The notes beneath the pieces are model-generated. The model searched no databases, had not been told where the DNA came from, and saw only the letters and a list, made by a program, of their open reading frames with translations. Source: a bacterium (GTDB lineage: Bacteria > Campylobacterota > Campylobacteria > Campylobacterales > Sulfurimonadaceae). From it: a stretch of DNA of 5,484 nucleotides. The stretch lies in NCBI GenBank assembly GCA_018824795.1, contig JAHJFL010000067.1, forward strand, positions 1 to 5,484, written 5' to 3'. Positions 1-5,484 of the stretch are shown one piece after another (the first letter of the stretch is position 1; each line of letters starts with the position of its first letter). The position numbers were made by a program, and so were the translations under genes.

Positions 1-591
1 TACTTCTGCCCCGCCGATACTTCTCATCTCAATCATAAGTAATTCACTGTTTGTACCTGAGAGATATAAATCTAGAGTAGAGTTATTTAACTGTGAAAGT
101 ACAGGATTTAAAACTAGCTCTCCATCAATCTTTGCAGCTCTTACAGCAGATACTGAACGATTAATGTCTATGTCAGAAGTATAAAGTGCTGCAGAAGCTG
201 CGTTTAGTGCTAAAATCTGTAAATCCGACTCTTTGTCAGCACTAAAAACCATAATGGTAATCTGCGTTGGATAGCCAAAACCTTTTGGAAAAAGAGGACG
301 TAATGAACGGTCTACAATACGTGAAGTCAGTGTTTCAAAGTCACTTGGTTTTGTTTCACGTTTAAAGAAACCGCCCGGTATTTTTCCTGCAGCATAACTT
401 TTTTCTATGTATTGCACAGTTAAAGGTAAAAAGTCATCTTTTACTATCTCTGTTTCATCAATAACTACAGTAGCCAAAATAACTGTATTTCCCGATTTGA
501 GCCATGCTGAACCATTTGTCTGTTTTGCCACATACCCAAATGAGTACTCTTCTACTCTATTTTCTAACTCTACTTTTACATCGTATTTCAT
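1..591 (-). CDS. pnp: Polyribonucleotide nucleotidyltransferase (PNPase), N-terminal part, cut by window edge
   Basis: PNPase degrades RNA 3'-to-5' by phosphorolysis, releasing nucleoside diphosphates, in the cytoplasm and often with other RNA-decay enzymes. Only the first 197 codons are present. The frame is open to position 1 and the protein should continue to roughly 700 residues. Residues 1-197 cover most of the first RNase PH-like domain: a beta-strand start [10 protein letters not shown], the RNA-binding loop GGFFKRE at 73-79, then [21 protein letters not shown] at about 88-108 and the NAASAALY segment at 130-137. These match the PNPase family directly. The start at 591 is set by AGAGGA six bases upstream. 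It overlaps the stop of the preceding phosphoribosyltransferase gene in an ATGA arrangement, so translation is probably coupled. It is the last gene visible in the operon. I checked the translation codon by codon and found no frameshift. Confidence 0.97.
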   Translation of the reverse strand, partial: MKYDVKVELENRVEEYSFGYVAKQTNGSAWLKSGNTVILATVVIDETEIVKDDFLPLTVQYIEKSYAAGKIPGGFFKRETKPSDFETLTSRIVDRSLRPLFPKGFGYPTQITIMVFSADKESDLQILALNAASAALYTSDIDINRSVSAVRAAKIDGELVLNPVLSQLNNSTLDLYLSGTNSELLMIEMRSIGGAEV

Positions 592-1244
592 TTATGTTCC
601 TCTAATAATTTTTCTATTGTTTCGTCATCTACCGCTTCAAACTCTTTATAATAAAGCCGCGTTTCTACATAATCATCTATATCATAAAGAAAATAGACAT
701 TATCTGCGAATGCTTCTAAAGACTCCAGCACATCACTAGGAATAACCGGAACAGCAATATGTACTGCCTTTGGTTTTTGAGAAAGTATCGTCTTTAAAGC
801 GGACATGAGCTTTGAACCTGTCTCACTTCCTTCATCTACAAGTAAAACGACCTCTCCTTCAATAGATGAAAAATGACGCCCTTTTCTGTATTGGTAAACG
901 CAGCTAAGTATCTCTTCTTCATGTTTACGTCTTGCTTCACCATAGATATAATCGTATTTTATGTCAAAAGATGCAACTAACTCTTCATTAATCACTATCT
1001 CTTCATTTTCACTTACTCGTGCTATTTCACACTCATGATTATTTGGAGCCATAATAGCTTCAGAAAAAAGAAAATCCAACTTATTTGAATATCTCCCTCG
1101 AAGATATGAACCAAGAAGTAATCCCCCGGAAGAAACAGCTATTATCTTCCATGCTTCCTCTTTAAACTTTTGCATCGGAATGAGATCTATAAGTTTTTTA
1201 GCAGCATCTTGACGATCATGTAAAATATTTTTATATTCTTTCAT
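588..1244 (-). CDS. Predicted phosphoribosyltransferase, COG1926-like
   Basis: A 218-residue cytoplasmic protein with a type I phosphoribosyltransferase fold. The PRPP-binding loop is [14 protein letters not shown] at about 131-144, where adjacent acidic residues D137 and E138 and the TG pair 142-143 match the family motif. The rest follows the COG1926 family in order: [11 protein letters not shown] near residues 8-18, [12 protein letters not shown] at 37-48 in place of the usual PRGG segment, [13 protein letters not shown] at 67-79, IVINEELV at 83-90, [12 protein letters not shown] at 161-172, and a closing [13 protein letters not shown] at 198-210. The substrate of this family is not firmly known and cannot be read from the sequence. 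The start is supported by GGAG four bases upstream of ATG. It lies 19 nt after lptD and overlaps pnp by 4 nt (ATGA). Being between purD and pnp suggests a nucleotide-salvage role, but that is inference. Confidence 0.87.
   Translation of the reverse strand: MKEYKNILHDRQDAAKKLIDLIPMQKFKEEAWKIIAVSSGGLLLGSYLRGRYSNKLDFLFSEAIMAPNNHECEIARVSENEEIVINEELVASFDIKYDYIYGEARRKHEEEILSCVYQYRKGRHFSSIEGEVVLLVDEGSETGSKLMSALKTILSQKPKAVHIAVPVIPSDVLESLEAFADNVYFLYDIDDYVETRLYYKEFEAVDDETIEKLLEEHK
598..603 (-). promoter_or_regulatory. Shine-Dalgarno sequence of pnp inside the preceding gene
   Basis: AGAGGA lies six bases upstream of the pnp ATG, within the last codons of the phosphoribosyltransferase gene. Together with the ATGA stop/start overlap it supports the start at 591 and suggests both independent initiation and coupling. 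Confidence 0.7.
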
Positions 1245-1248
1245 TTAA

Positions 1249-1252
1249 CTCC
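1249..1252 (-). promoter_or_regulatory. Shine-Dalgarno sequence of the phosphoribosyltransferase gene
   Basis: The minus strand reads GGAG-TTAA-ATG in the 19-nt gap after lptD. This settles the start at 1244 and shows that this gene, unlike RDD and lptD, has its own ribosome-binding site. Confidence 0.65.
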
Positions 1253-1263
1253 ATCACTTCTTC

Positions 1264-3429
1264 TTATTCATTAAGTCTCATAGCTATATTTGACTCTCCG
1301 AAATCTTTTGTAGAAGTCATAAACGGCTTGAGCACAACTGTAAAATATATATATCTATCATAAATGGATGATTGTCCATCATTTGTTAAGACCGGTCTAT
1401 TGTTCTCAGCATAACGCACGCCAAAATCCCAGCATCTTTTTTTATATAAAAATCCAAATTCTAAACTTTTTCTCTGTGAAGATTCCAAATCATAATCATA
1501 TCGTGTATGATAAGAATAATGTCGATTGTAAGTATACCTTGCCGTTGATGTTAAATAACTTGTACGTCTTAGAGTTGTTACATTATCTAATAGAAAGGTA
1601 TCTCTATACATATGCCCCAATGAGAGATTGAATCCATAACCCTCATAGGAAGCCTTGTTAAATATCTTGGAAAAAAGGTGTTGATCAAAATTATAAAACA
1701 TGTTGTTATATATGCTTATGGAATCTGTTATATGATAGTCAAGTTCATTTTCAAACTCCCCTGCTTTTGTCTCCTCTGTTCCGTAAACAAATTTCTGCGC
1801 TATACGATGGTAGAGTATCTCTTTACCTAAAGAATTATACAAATACTGAGCCATATTAAACTCAACTGCCTCATCAATATCTTTAATATTATAAAATTCA
1901 CACTGAGCACTATCTAAATTTTCAGGGTCCGAGCAGAACTCTCTTTGGTCCAAATAGTAGCCGGTTTTTGACTCATTTCCGCCTAGAGTATATTTTGATG
2001 AAAAAGAGATTACGTGCGTGTAATCTTCAAATACTCGCGTTAAATCTGTTGACGCAGAGAGAACATGATAGTATCTGGCGAAATAACCATCGTTATATTC
2101 AACGCCAGGAAGTAAAACTTCTTCATTACCACTAAATTTTGTGTGTTGTCCATAAAGATTTGCTTTATATGAAACATTCAAAAATTCGTCAAAAAGAGAG
2201 GTATAGAGCGTGATAGGAACATTAACATCTGTCTGCACAGCTGTTTTACTTATTTCTCTTTCAATATTTGTGGCCCTAGCATCAATACTGTATAAAAGAT
2301 GATCTTGTAAAAGTGTCTCCAAATAATGGTGATAATGTGTTACCGGAAGCTGTTGGAGCGTATCTTCATTACTTGACTTTGTTAAATCTTCATAATATTT
2401 AAAGTAAGCTCCAAAATAATCATTACTTGTATTATAAAATAGATTGATTCTTGAGAGTACCTGGGTTGATGTAGCTGTATTAAATGTATCATTTGATGAA
2501 AGATTAATGTAATCAACATCATTCATCTTATTAATGTCCGTATAAAGCCCTGACTGGCCTTGAAACTGTGTTCCAAACCACTGATTGATAACATCTTTAT
2601 TTTCATATTTAAAGTTATACCCGTAGTGGCTGTTATTTGCTAGATTCTCTTTCTCAACATAGGCATCTTTCTCTTTAAAGTAACCGAATTTCAATTCACC
2701 CTCAGAAATTTCACTGTCTACAAATCGAAACTTAGAGTACACCCCACTTCCGCGCTGCGTTCTCACCTGTGGTCTTAACTCTAGATCCCACCAATCCTGC
2801 TCAGCAATATAAAGGGGCTGTTCATAAAAAAAACCTTCACTTTGTGACAAACCCATAGAAGGAATCAGCAGACCTGTTCTTCTTCTTGTGTCAAGTGAAT
2901 AACCAAAATAAGGGGTATACAAAATAGGAATATCATAGATATAAAGTCTTGCATTATAAAGATTCATCCACTGTGAATCTGTGTTGTAATCAGAAGAGCT
3001 AAACTCCATTTTCCAAAGAGGATTTTCAGGTTCACAGCCACTTAAAACACCAGCATCTATGTCGACATCTTTATCTTTATTTACCCCTTCATTTGCACTT
3101 ATCCAAACCTCCGAAGAGTTATCTAGCATAAAGAAAGGTTTAAATGTTTTCTCTTTTTTTTCTATATTTAATTTTGCATAATTACCTAAAACTCTATACT
3201 CGCCATCGTAAGTTGCGCGAATATTGTCAAAAAGTTCCAAGTCTCCTGTTGTTTTATTGTAAACAGCGCTTTTGGCATTTAAAAAGTAATCCTTATATAT
3301 GACTGTAACATCACCGCTTGCGTTTACTATATTGTCTTTTGAGTCTATTGCAGAAGCATATATTTCCACCTTATCTTCTGCATGAAGCATCAAAACAAAG
3401 ACAAAAGATAAAAAGAGAAGTTTATACAT
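1264..3429 (-). CDS. lptD: LPS-assembly protein LptD (OstA/Imp), outer-membrane LPS translocon
   Basis: LptD is the outer-membrane beta-barrel that, with the lipoprotein LptE, inserts lipopolysaccharide into the outer leaflet. This 721-residue protein starts with a signal peptide (MYKLLFLSFVFVLMLHA, likely cut after A17). An OstA/LptA-like beta-jellyroll follows at about 20-115, where KVEIYASAIDSKDNIVNASGDV is typical. The LptD hallmark segment is at about 153-190 (MNLYNARLYIYDIPILYTPYFGYSLDTRRRTGLLIPS region), followed by a long barrel rich in aromatic residues and alternating strands to the C-terminus. The length is slightly below that of enterobacterial LptD. Four cysteines are present: C132 after the jellyroll, C499 and C510 in a likely surface loop, and C666 near the barrel end. 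The start overlaps the RDD gene's stop by 8 nt (ATGTATAA) and has no clear Shine-Dalgarno sequence, so it is probably coupled. No separate promoter was seen. Confidence 0.95.
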   Translation of the reverse strand: MYKLLFLSFVFVLMLHAEDKVEIYASAIDSKDNIVNASGDVTVIYKDYFLNAKSAVYNKTTGDLELFDNIRATYDGEYRVLGNYAKLNIEKKEKTFKPFFMLDNSSEVWISANEGVNKDKDVDIDAGVLSGCEPENPLWKMEFSSSDYNTDSQWMNLYNARLYIYDIPILYTPYFGYSLDTRRRTGLLIPSMGLSQSEGFFYEQPLYIAEQDWWDLELRPQVRTQRGSGVYSKFRFVDSEISEGELKFGYFKEKDAYVEKENLANNSHYGYNFKYENKDVINQWFGTQFQGQSGLYTDINKMNDVDYINLSSNDTFNTATSTQVLSRINLFYNTSNDYFGAYFKYYEDLTKSSNEDTLQQLPVTHYHHYLETLLQDHLLYSIDARATNIEREISKTAVQTDVNVPITLYTSLFDEFLNVSYKANLYGQHTKFSGNEEVLLPGVEYNDGYFARYYHVLSASTDLTRVFEDYTHVISFSSKYTLGGNESKTGYYLDQREFCSDPENLDSAQCEFYNIKDIDEAVEFNMAQYLYNSLGKEILYHRIAQKFVYGTEETKAGEFENELDYHITDSISIYNNMFYNFDQHLFSKIFNKASYEGYGFNLSLGHMYRDTFLLDNVTTLRRTSYLTSTARYTYNRHYSYHTRYDYDLESSQRKSLEFGFLYKKRCWDFGVRYAENNRPVLTNDGQSSIYDRYIYFTVVLKPFMTSTKDFGESNIAMRLNE

Positions 3430-3871
3430 CTACAACCAAAGTTTTAGCAGTTTTATCATGCCATGTTTGGCGTGCTGGATCAAGTATTCCCCACAAAAAT
3501 CCAAGATAAAATATCATTTCACTAATCACCCGAAATATCGCACGATTGAGCGAACTAATAACACTTGGATTATCAAGTGTTTTTATTTCAATAACCCGTA
3601 TTTTCATAGCCATTTTCCCAAGAGATGCACCGTAATGCATGACAAAAAATCCCTGATAGGCTATCTTCATAAACATGTATTCCAAAAAAAACATATTGGT
3701 TACATTAATCATCTCTTCTATATTTTTAGCAGTAGAAAAAGTATCCCACAAAGCAATTATCAGCAAGAATGAAAGCAGCATTTCGTCAATAAAAAATGCC
3801 ATAGCTCTCTTTTTAATATCTGCTAATTTTAAATCTTCCCTAAAAAGAATATTTTCTATCTCTTCGTTCAT
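3422..3871 (-). CDS. RDD-family integral membrane protein
   Basis: A 149-residue inner-membrane protein, function unknown. RDD-family features are in order: a KKRAMAFFIDEMLLSFLLIIALW segment (about 20-42), giving the conserved Arg and Asp within the first membrane helix; a second hydrophobic stretch at about 58-80 followed by GASLGKMAMKIRVIEI (81-96); and a third at about 110-130 ending in ILDPARQTWHDKTAKTLVV (129-147), the typical C-terminal DKxAxTxVV motif. The frame is open further upstream to an ATG at 3937, but that would overlap purD by 65 bases. I chose the ATG at 3871 because it lies one base after the purD stop (TAG-A-ATG) and the RDD homology begins shortly after it. No good Shine-Dalgarno sequence precedes it, so reinitiation after purD is likely. 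It ends inside the lptD start. Its neighbour suggests an envelope-related job, but this is only inference. Confidence 0.9.
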   Translation of the reverse strand: MNEEIENILFREDLKLADIKKRAMAFFIDEMLLSFLLIIALWDTFSTAKNIEEMINVTNMFFLEYMFMKIAYQGFFVMHYGASLGKMAMKIRVIEIKTLDNPSVISSLNRAIFRVISEMIFYLGFLWGILDPARQTWHDKTAKTLVVDV

Positions 3872-3872
3872 T

Positions 3873-5141
3873 CTATGCCAGAGCCTGGTAGGCGATATCT
3901 GTACGGAGTTTTTTACCTGCGAAGTGTACTTGCCCACAACGCAAATATGCTCTGTCTCTTGCTTGTTTTATTGTATCACCTAAGCCAACACAGACTAAAA
4001 CACGTCCGCCGTCTGCATATAAAACGCCATCTTCCATACTGACACCGGCGTAAGAGATATGTGTATATTTTTCTATCTCTTCATGGTGTACTTCATCAAC
4101 AATTATCTCTGCTGGTTTGGAATTTCCATAAGGATAATTTTCGCTTGCCATCACAACACCAACTGCATATTGTGAAGAAAATTCAACTTTAATTTCAGCA
4201 AGTTTATTTGTTGCAGCTTTGTAAAACATATCACTCACGCTTGAAGTCATGAGCGGCATCAATATTTCACACTCTGGGTCTCCAAAACGCACATTAAACT
4301 CTAAGGTAATCGGCTCGCCATTGACAACCATAATACCGATAAAGAGTACTCCTTCAAAAGGAGCGCCTTCTTTTTGCATTCCATCTAGAGTAGGACGAAT
4401 CACTCTGTCTCTTACTTTTTGGTAAAGGACTTCATCCACAAGAGGAGTTGGAGCGTATGCGCCCATACCACCTGTATTTGGGCCTTTGTCATTGTCTTGA
4501 AGTCTTTTATGATCTTGCGCAGCTGGGAGTAGAATATAATCTTTTCCATCACATACCGCGAACATAGAAAGTTCATAGCCATCCAAGAACTCTTCTACAA
4601 TTACTTTTTTTCCGGCATCACCAAAACTTTTTCCGCTTAACATTTCAGAGATAGCAACTTTTGCTTCATCATGACTCATTGCAATAATTACACCTTTACC
4701 GCCACAAAGTCCGTCTGCTTTGACTACTATCGGAGCTGTAAGTGTATTTGTGAATTTAAATGCATCTTCAATAGAAGCAGTTTCTATATAACGTGCTGTA
4801 GGAATATTATATTTTGCTAAAAAGTTTTTCATATAAACTTTTGAGCCTTCAAGTTGAGCGGCCTCTTTACTCGGACCAAAAATTGTAAGGCCATGAGATT
4901 TGAAAATATCTACAACGCCATCAACAAGAGGAGCTTCTGGGCCTACTATTGTTAACTCTATTGCGTTTTCTTTAGCAAACGCAGCCAATTCGTTGTAATC
5001 TTTAATATTGAGATTTGTACCTAAAGTATGTGTTGCTCCATTTCCCGGTTGAAAAAAAAGTTCATGTGTCTCTTGTTCATTCAAAATTGCACGGGCAATA
5101 GAGAATTCTCTTCCCCCATTACCTAAAATTAATATTTTCAT
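3873..5141 (-). CDS. purD: Phosphoribosylamine--glycine ligase (GAR synthetase)
   Basis: PurD joins 5-phosphoribosylamine to glycine using ATP to make GAR, the second step of de novo purine synthesis, in the cytoplasm. The 422-residue length is normal. The N-domain opens with [12 protein letters not shown] (1-12), then [16 protein letters not shown] (63-78) and [15 protein letters not shown] (87-101). The ATP-grasp part has [16 protein letters not shown] (136-151), [11 protein letters not shown] (180-190), [23 protein letters not shown] (209-231) and the metal-binding [10 protein letters not shown] (281-290, with E281 and N283). The C-domain has [11 protein letters not shown] (327-337) and [12 protein letters not shown] (377-388). 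The family's usual GGREH is GGREF here (F13). The start at 5141 is fixed by GGAG six bases upstream. It is the first protein gene of the operon, directly behind a structured RNA and its terminator, so it may be expressed by readthrough. The next gene starts one base after its stop. Confidence 0.97.
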   Translation of the reverse strand: MKILILGNGGREFSIARAILNEQETHELFFQPGNGATHTLGTNLNIKDYNELAAFAKENAIELTIVGPEAPLVDGVVDIFKSHGLTIFGPSKEAAQLEGSKVYMKNFLAKYNIPTARYIETASIEDAFKFTNTLTAPIVVKADGLCGGKGVIIAMSHDEAKVAISEMLSGKSFGDAGKKVIVEEFLDGYELSMFAVCDGKDYILLPAAQDHKRLQDNDKGPNTGGMGAYAPTPLVDEVLYQKVRDRVIRPTLDGMQKEGAPFEGVLFIGIMVVNGEPITLEFNVRFGDPECEILMPLMTSSVSDMFYKAATNKLAEIKVEFSSQYAVGVVMASENYPYGNSKPAEIIVDEVHHEEIEKYTHISYAGVSMEDGVLYADGGRVLVCVGLGDTIKQARDRAYLRCGQVHFAGKKLRTDIAYQALA

Positions 5142-5146
5142 TTTTT

Positions 5147-5150
5147 CTCC
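5147..5150 (-). promoter_or_regulatory. Shine-Dalgarno sequence of purD
   Basis: The minus strand reads GGAG followed by six bases and the purD ATG. It sits about nine bases beyond the U-tract of the upstream terminator, so a ribosome-binding site is only present on transcripts that pass the terminator or start very close to it. Confidence 0.75.
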
Positions 5151-5158
5151 ATAAAATT

Positions 5159-5205
5159 AAAAAAGCACTTAGTTGTGATATTTAGAATAAAACAACTAAA
5201 TGCTT
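5159..5205 (-). terminator. Intrinsic terminator between the structured RNA and purD
   Basis: On the minus strand, a 14-bp hairpin is formed by 5205-5192 and 5176-5163 with a 15-nt loop, followed by a run of U (5164-5159). One pair is G-U in the minus-strand RNA but would be an A-C mismatch in a plus-strand RNA. The U-run also exists only on the minus strand, so it is directional. It lies between the end of the RNA's closing helix (5210) and the purD ribosome-binding site, so it should end the RNA while allowing some transcripts through to purD. Confidence 0.88.
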
Positions 5206-5209
5206 AAAA

Positions 5210-5408
5210 CAATCCAAGTAGCCGTCTCGTAATTGGCTTGGTTCTAAAAGCCGTAATTGGGCGAAGCGAGACTTTTTAACGGTGGCATTTTCTCGACAGA
5301 GTTAACGTATCTCAAACGAAAGTACCGGCACACAAAAAGTTCTACTTGTTCGCTGTTTGTATATGTAGAACCCTCATATAAACGATGTCTCGAACTACCT
5401 AGATTGCT
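5210..5408 (-). ncRNA. ssrS: Structured RNA upstream of purD: purD RNA motif, probable 6S RNA
   Basis: 6S RNA binds the housekeeping RNA polymerase holoenzyme by imitating an open promoter and lowers transcription in starved cells. Here the minus strand downstream of a TATAAT box gives an RNA of about 199 nt. Its ends pair in an uninterrupted 12-bp helix (5406-5395 with 5221-5210, including two G-U pairs). Inside, GGTTCTA (5372-5366) can pair with TAGAACC (5246-5240). That leaves an asymmetric bubble of about 23 and 18 nt next to the closing helix, as expected for 6S. Further rod-like pairings are 5353-5349 with 5265-5261, 5340-5334 with 5277-5271, and 5327-5324 with 5283-5280. An intrinsic terminator follows. 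A conserved 'purD RNA motif' upstream of purD is known in epsilonproteobacteria; its equation with 6S RNA is from memory. I saw no tmRNA, RNase P or SRP RNA signature. The symbol is given on the 6S interpretation. Confidence 0.72.
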
Positions 5409-5443
5409 AATGTCATTATACAAAATAGATACTTGATTTAATT
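5408..5443 (-). promoter_or_regulatory. Sigma70-type promoter of the structured RNA
   Basis: The minus strand carries a perfect TATAAT at 5420-5415, preceded by TTTTG. The predicted start is about 5408 (A), two bases before the closing helix of the RNA, so promoter and RNA boundary agree well. No TTGACA-like -35 is visible at the usual spacing. The upstream stretch is A/T-rich with runs of A and T, which is normal for epsilonproteobacterial housekeeping promoters. It is the only strong promoter candidate noticed for the operon. Confidence 0.75.
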
Positions 5444-5484
5444 TTAGCTTGCTATTTATATGAGACTATTTCCTAAGTAAAAAA
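5409..5484. other. AT-rich upstream region, no gene seen
   Basis: Apart from the promoter, this stretch shows no coding frame of note and no ribosome-binding site. It contains a short near-palindrome TAGCTTGCTA (5445-5454) about 40 bases upstream of the RNA start. It also contains TTTATATGAG (5455-5464), an exact inverted copy of 5373-5382 inside the RNA. Either could be a regulator site or chance. The gene further upstream lies outside the window. Confidence 0.4.

Noticed and set aside
407..739. Plus-strand open frame of 110 codons
   Set aside because: It lies opposite the pnp start and the end of the phosphoribosyltransferase gene, both clearly real. It has no ribosome-binding site and no recognisable protein character.
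1245..1263. Promoter or terminator in the gap between lptD and the phosphoribosyltransferase gene
   Set aside because: The gap is only 19 bases and holds just a Shine-Dalgarno sequence; no hairpin with a U-run is present.
3872..3937. Longer N-terminus for the RDD protein (ATG at 3937)
   Set aside because: It would overlap purD by 65 bases. The added residues do not belong to the RDD domain, and the ATG right after the purD stop is the natural start.
3458..3983. Plus-strand open frames opposite the RDD gene and purD end
   Set aside because: They are antisense shadows of well-supported genes, with low-complexity composition and no motifs.
5177..5395. Purine or PRPP riboswitch before purD
   Set aside because: I could not find a purine-riboswitch three-way junction core or any other ligand aptamer I know. 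The TATAAT-to-terminator layout and closing helix suggest a discrete RNA instead. A ligand role is not excluded.
5163..5408. tmRNA, RNase P RNA or SRP RNA as identity of the structured RNA
   Set aside because: There is no tRNA-like CCA end or tag frame, no RNase P conserved core, and no SRP GGAAG-type apical loop. The end-to-end helix and the purD position fit 6S/purD motif better.

Overview
The window reads almost entirely on the minus strand and looks like a core-genome segment of a campylobacterotal (epsilonproteobacterial) bacterium, most likely a Sulfurimonas- or Sulfurovum-like organism. The evidence is the low G+C content, the protein styles, the lack of any clear -35 box, and the gene order purD - RDD protein - lptD - phosphoribosyltransferase - pnp. 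From memory, Helicobacter pylori keeps a very similar neighbourhood (HP1218 purD, HP1216 lptD/imp-ostA, HP1213 pnp). The genus assignment is an inference. Nothing looks mobile, foreign or CRISPR-like. LAYOUT, in the direction of transcription (high to low coordinates): (1) 5409-5484 is AT-rich upstream DNA with no recognisable gene. (2) A TATAAT promoter at about 5415-5420 drives a structured RNA of about 200 nt (5210-5408). A 12-bp closing helix joins its two ends, and it ends in an intrinsic terminator (5159-5205). Its position directly before purD, its size and its rod-with-central-bubble shape fit the epsilonproteobacterial 'purD RNA motif', which I interpret as 6S RNA. (3) purD (3873-5141), GAR synthetase of purine biosynthesis. 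(4) A small RDD-family membrane protein (3422-3871). (5) lptD (1264-3429), the outer-membrane LPS translocon. (6) A COG1926-type predicted phosphoribosyltransferase (588-1244). (7) The first 197 residues of pnp, polynucleotide phosphorylase, which runs off the left edge (1-591). HOW THE GENES FIT: the five protein genes form one very tight operon. Junctions are a 1-nt gap, an 8-nt overlap, a 19-nt gap and a 4-nt ATGA overlap. Two internal genes (RDD and lptD) have no convincing Shine-Dalgarno sequence and are probably translated by coupling to the gene before. No internal terminator was seen after purD starts. The only obvious promoter is that of the structured RNA, so purD and everything below it may depend on readthrough of the RNA's terminator, or on a weak promoter that I cannot identify. 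The most interesting part is this RNA leader. It contains mutually exclusive pairing partners (CGAGAC twice, GTCTCG once; GGTTCTA with two possible partners) and could link global transcription control to purine synthesis, LPS export and RNA decay genes.
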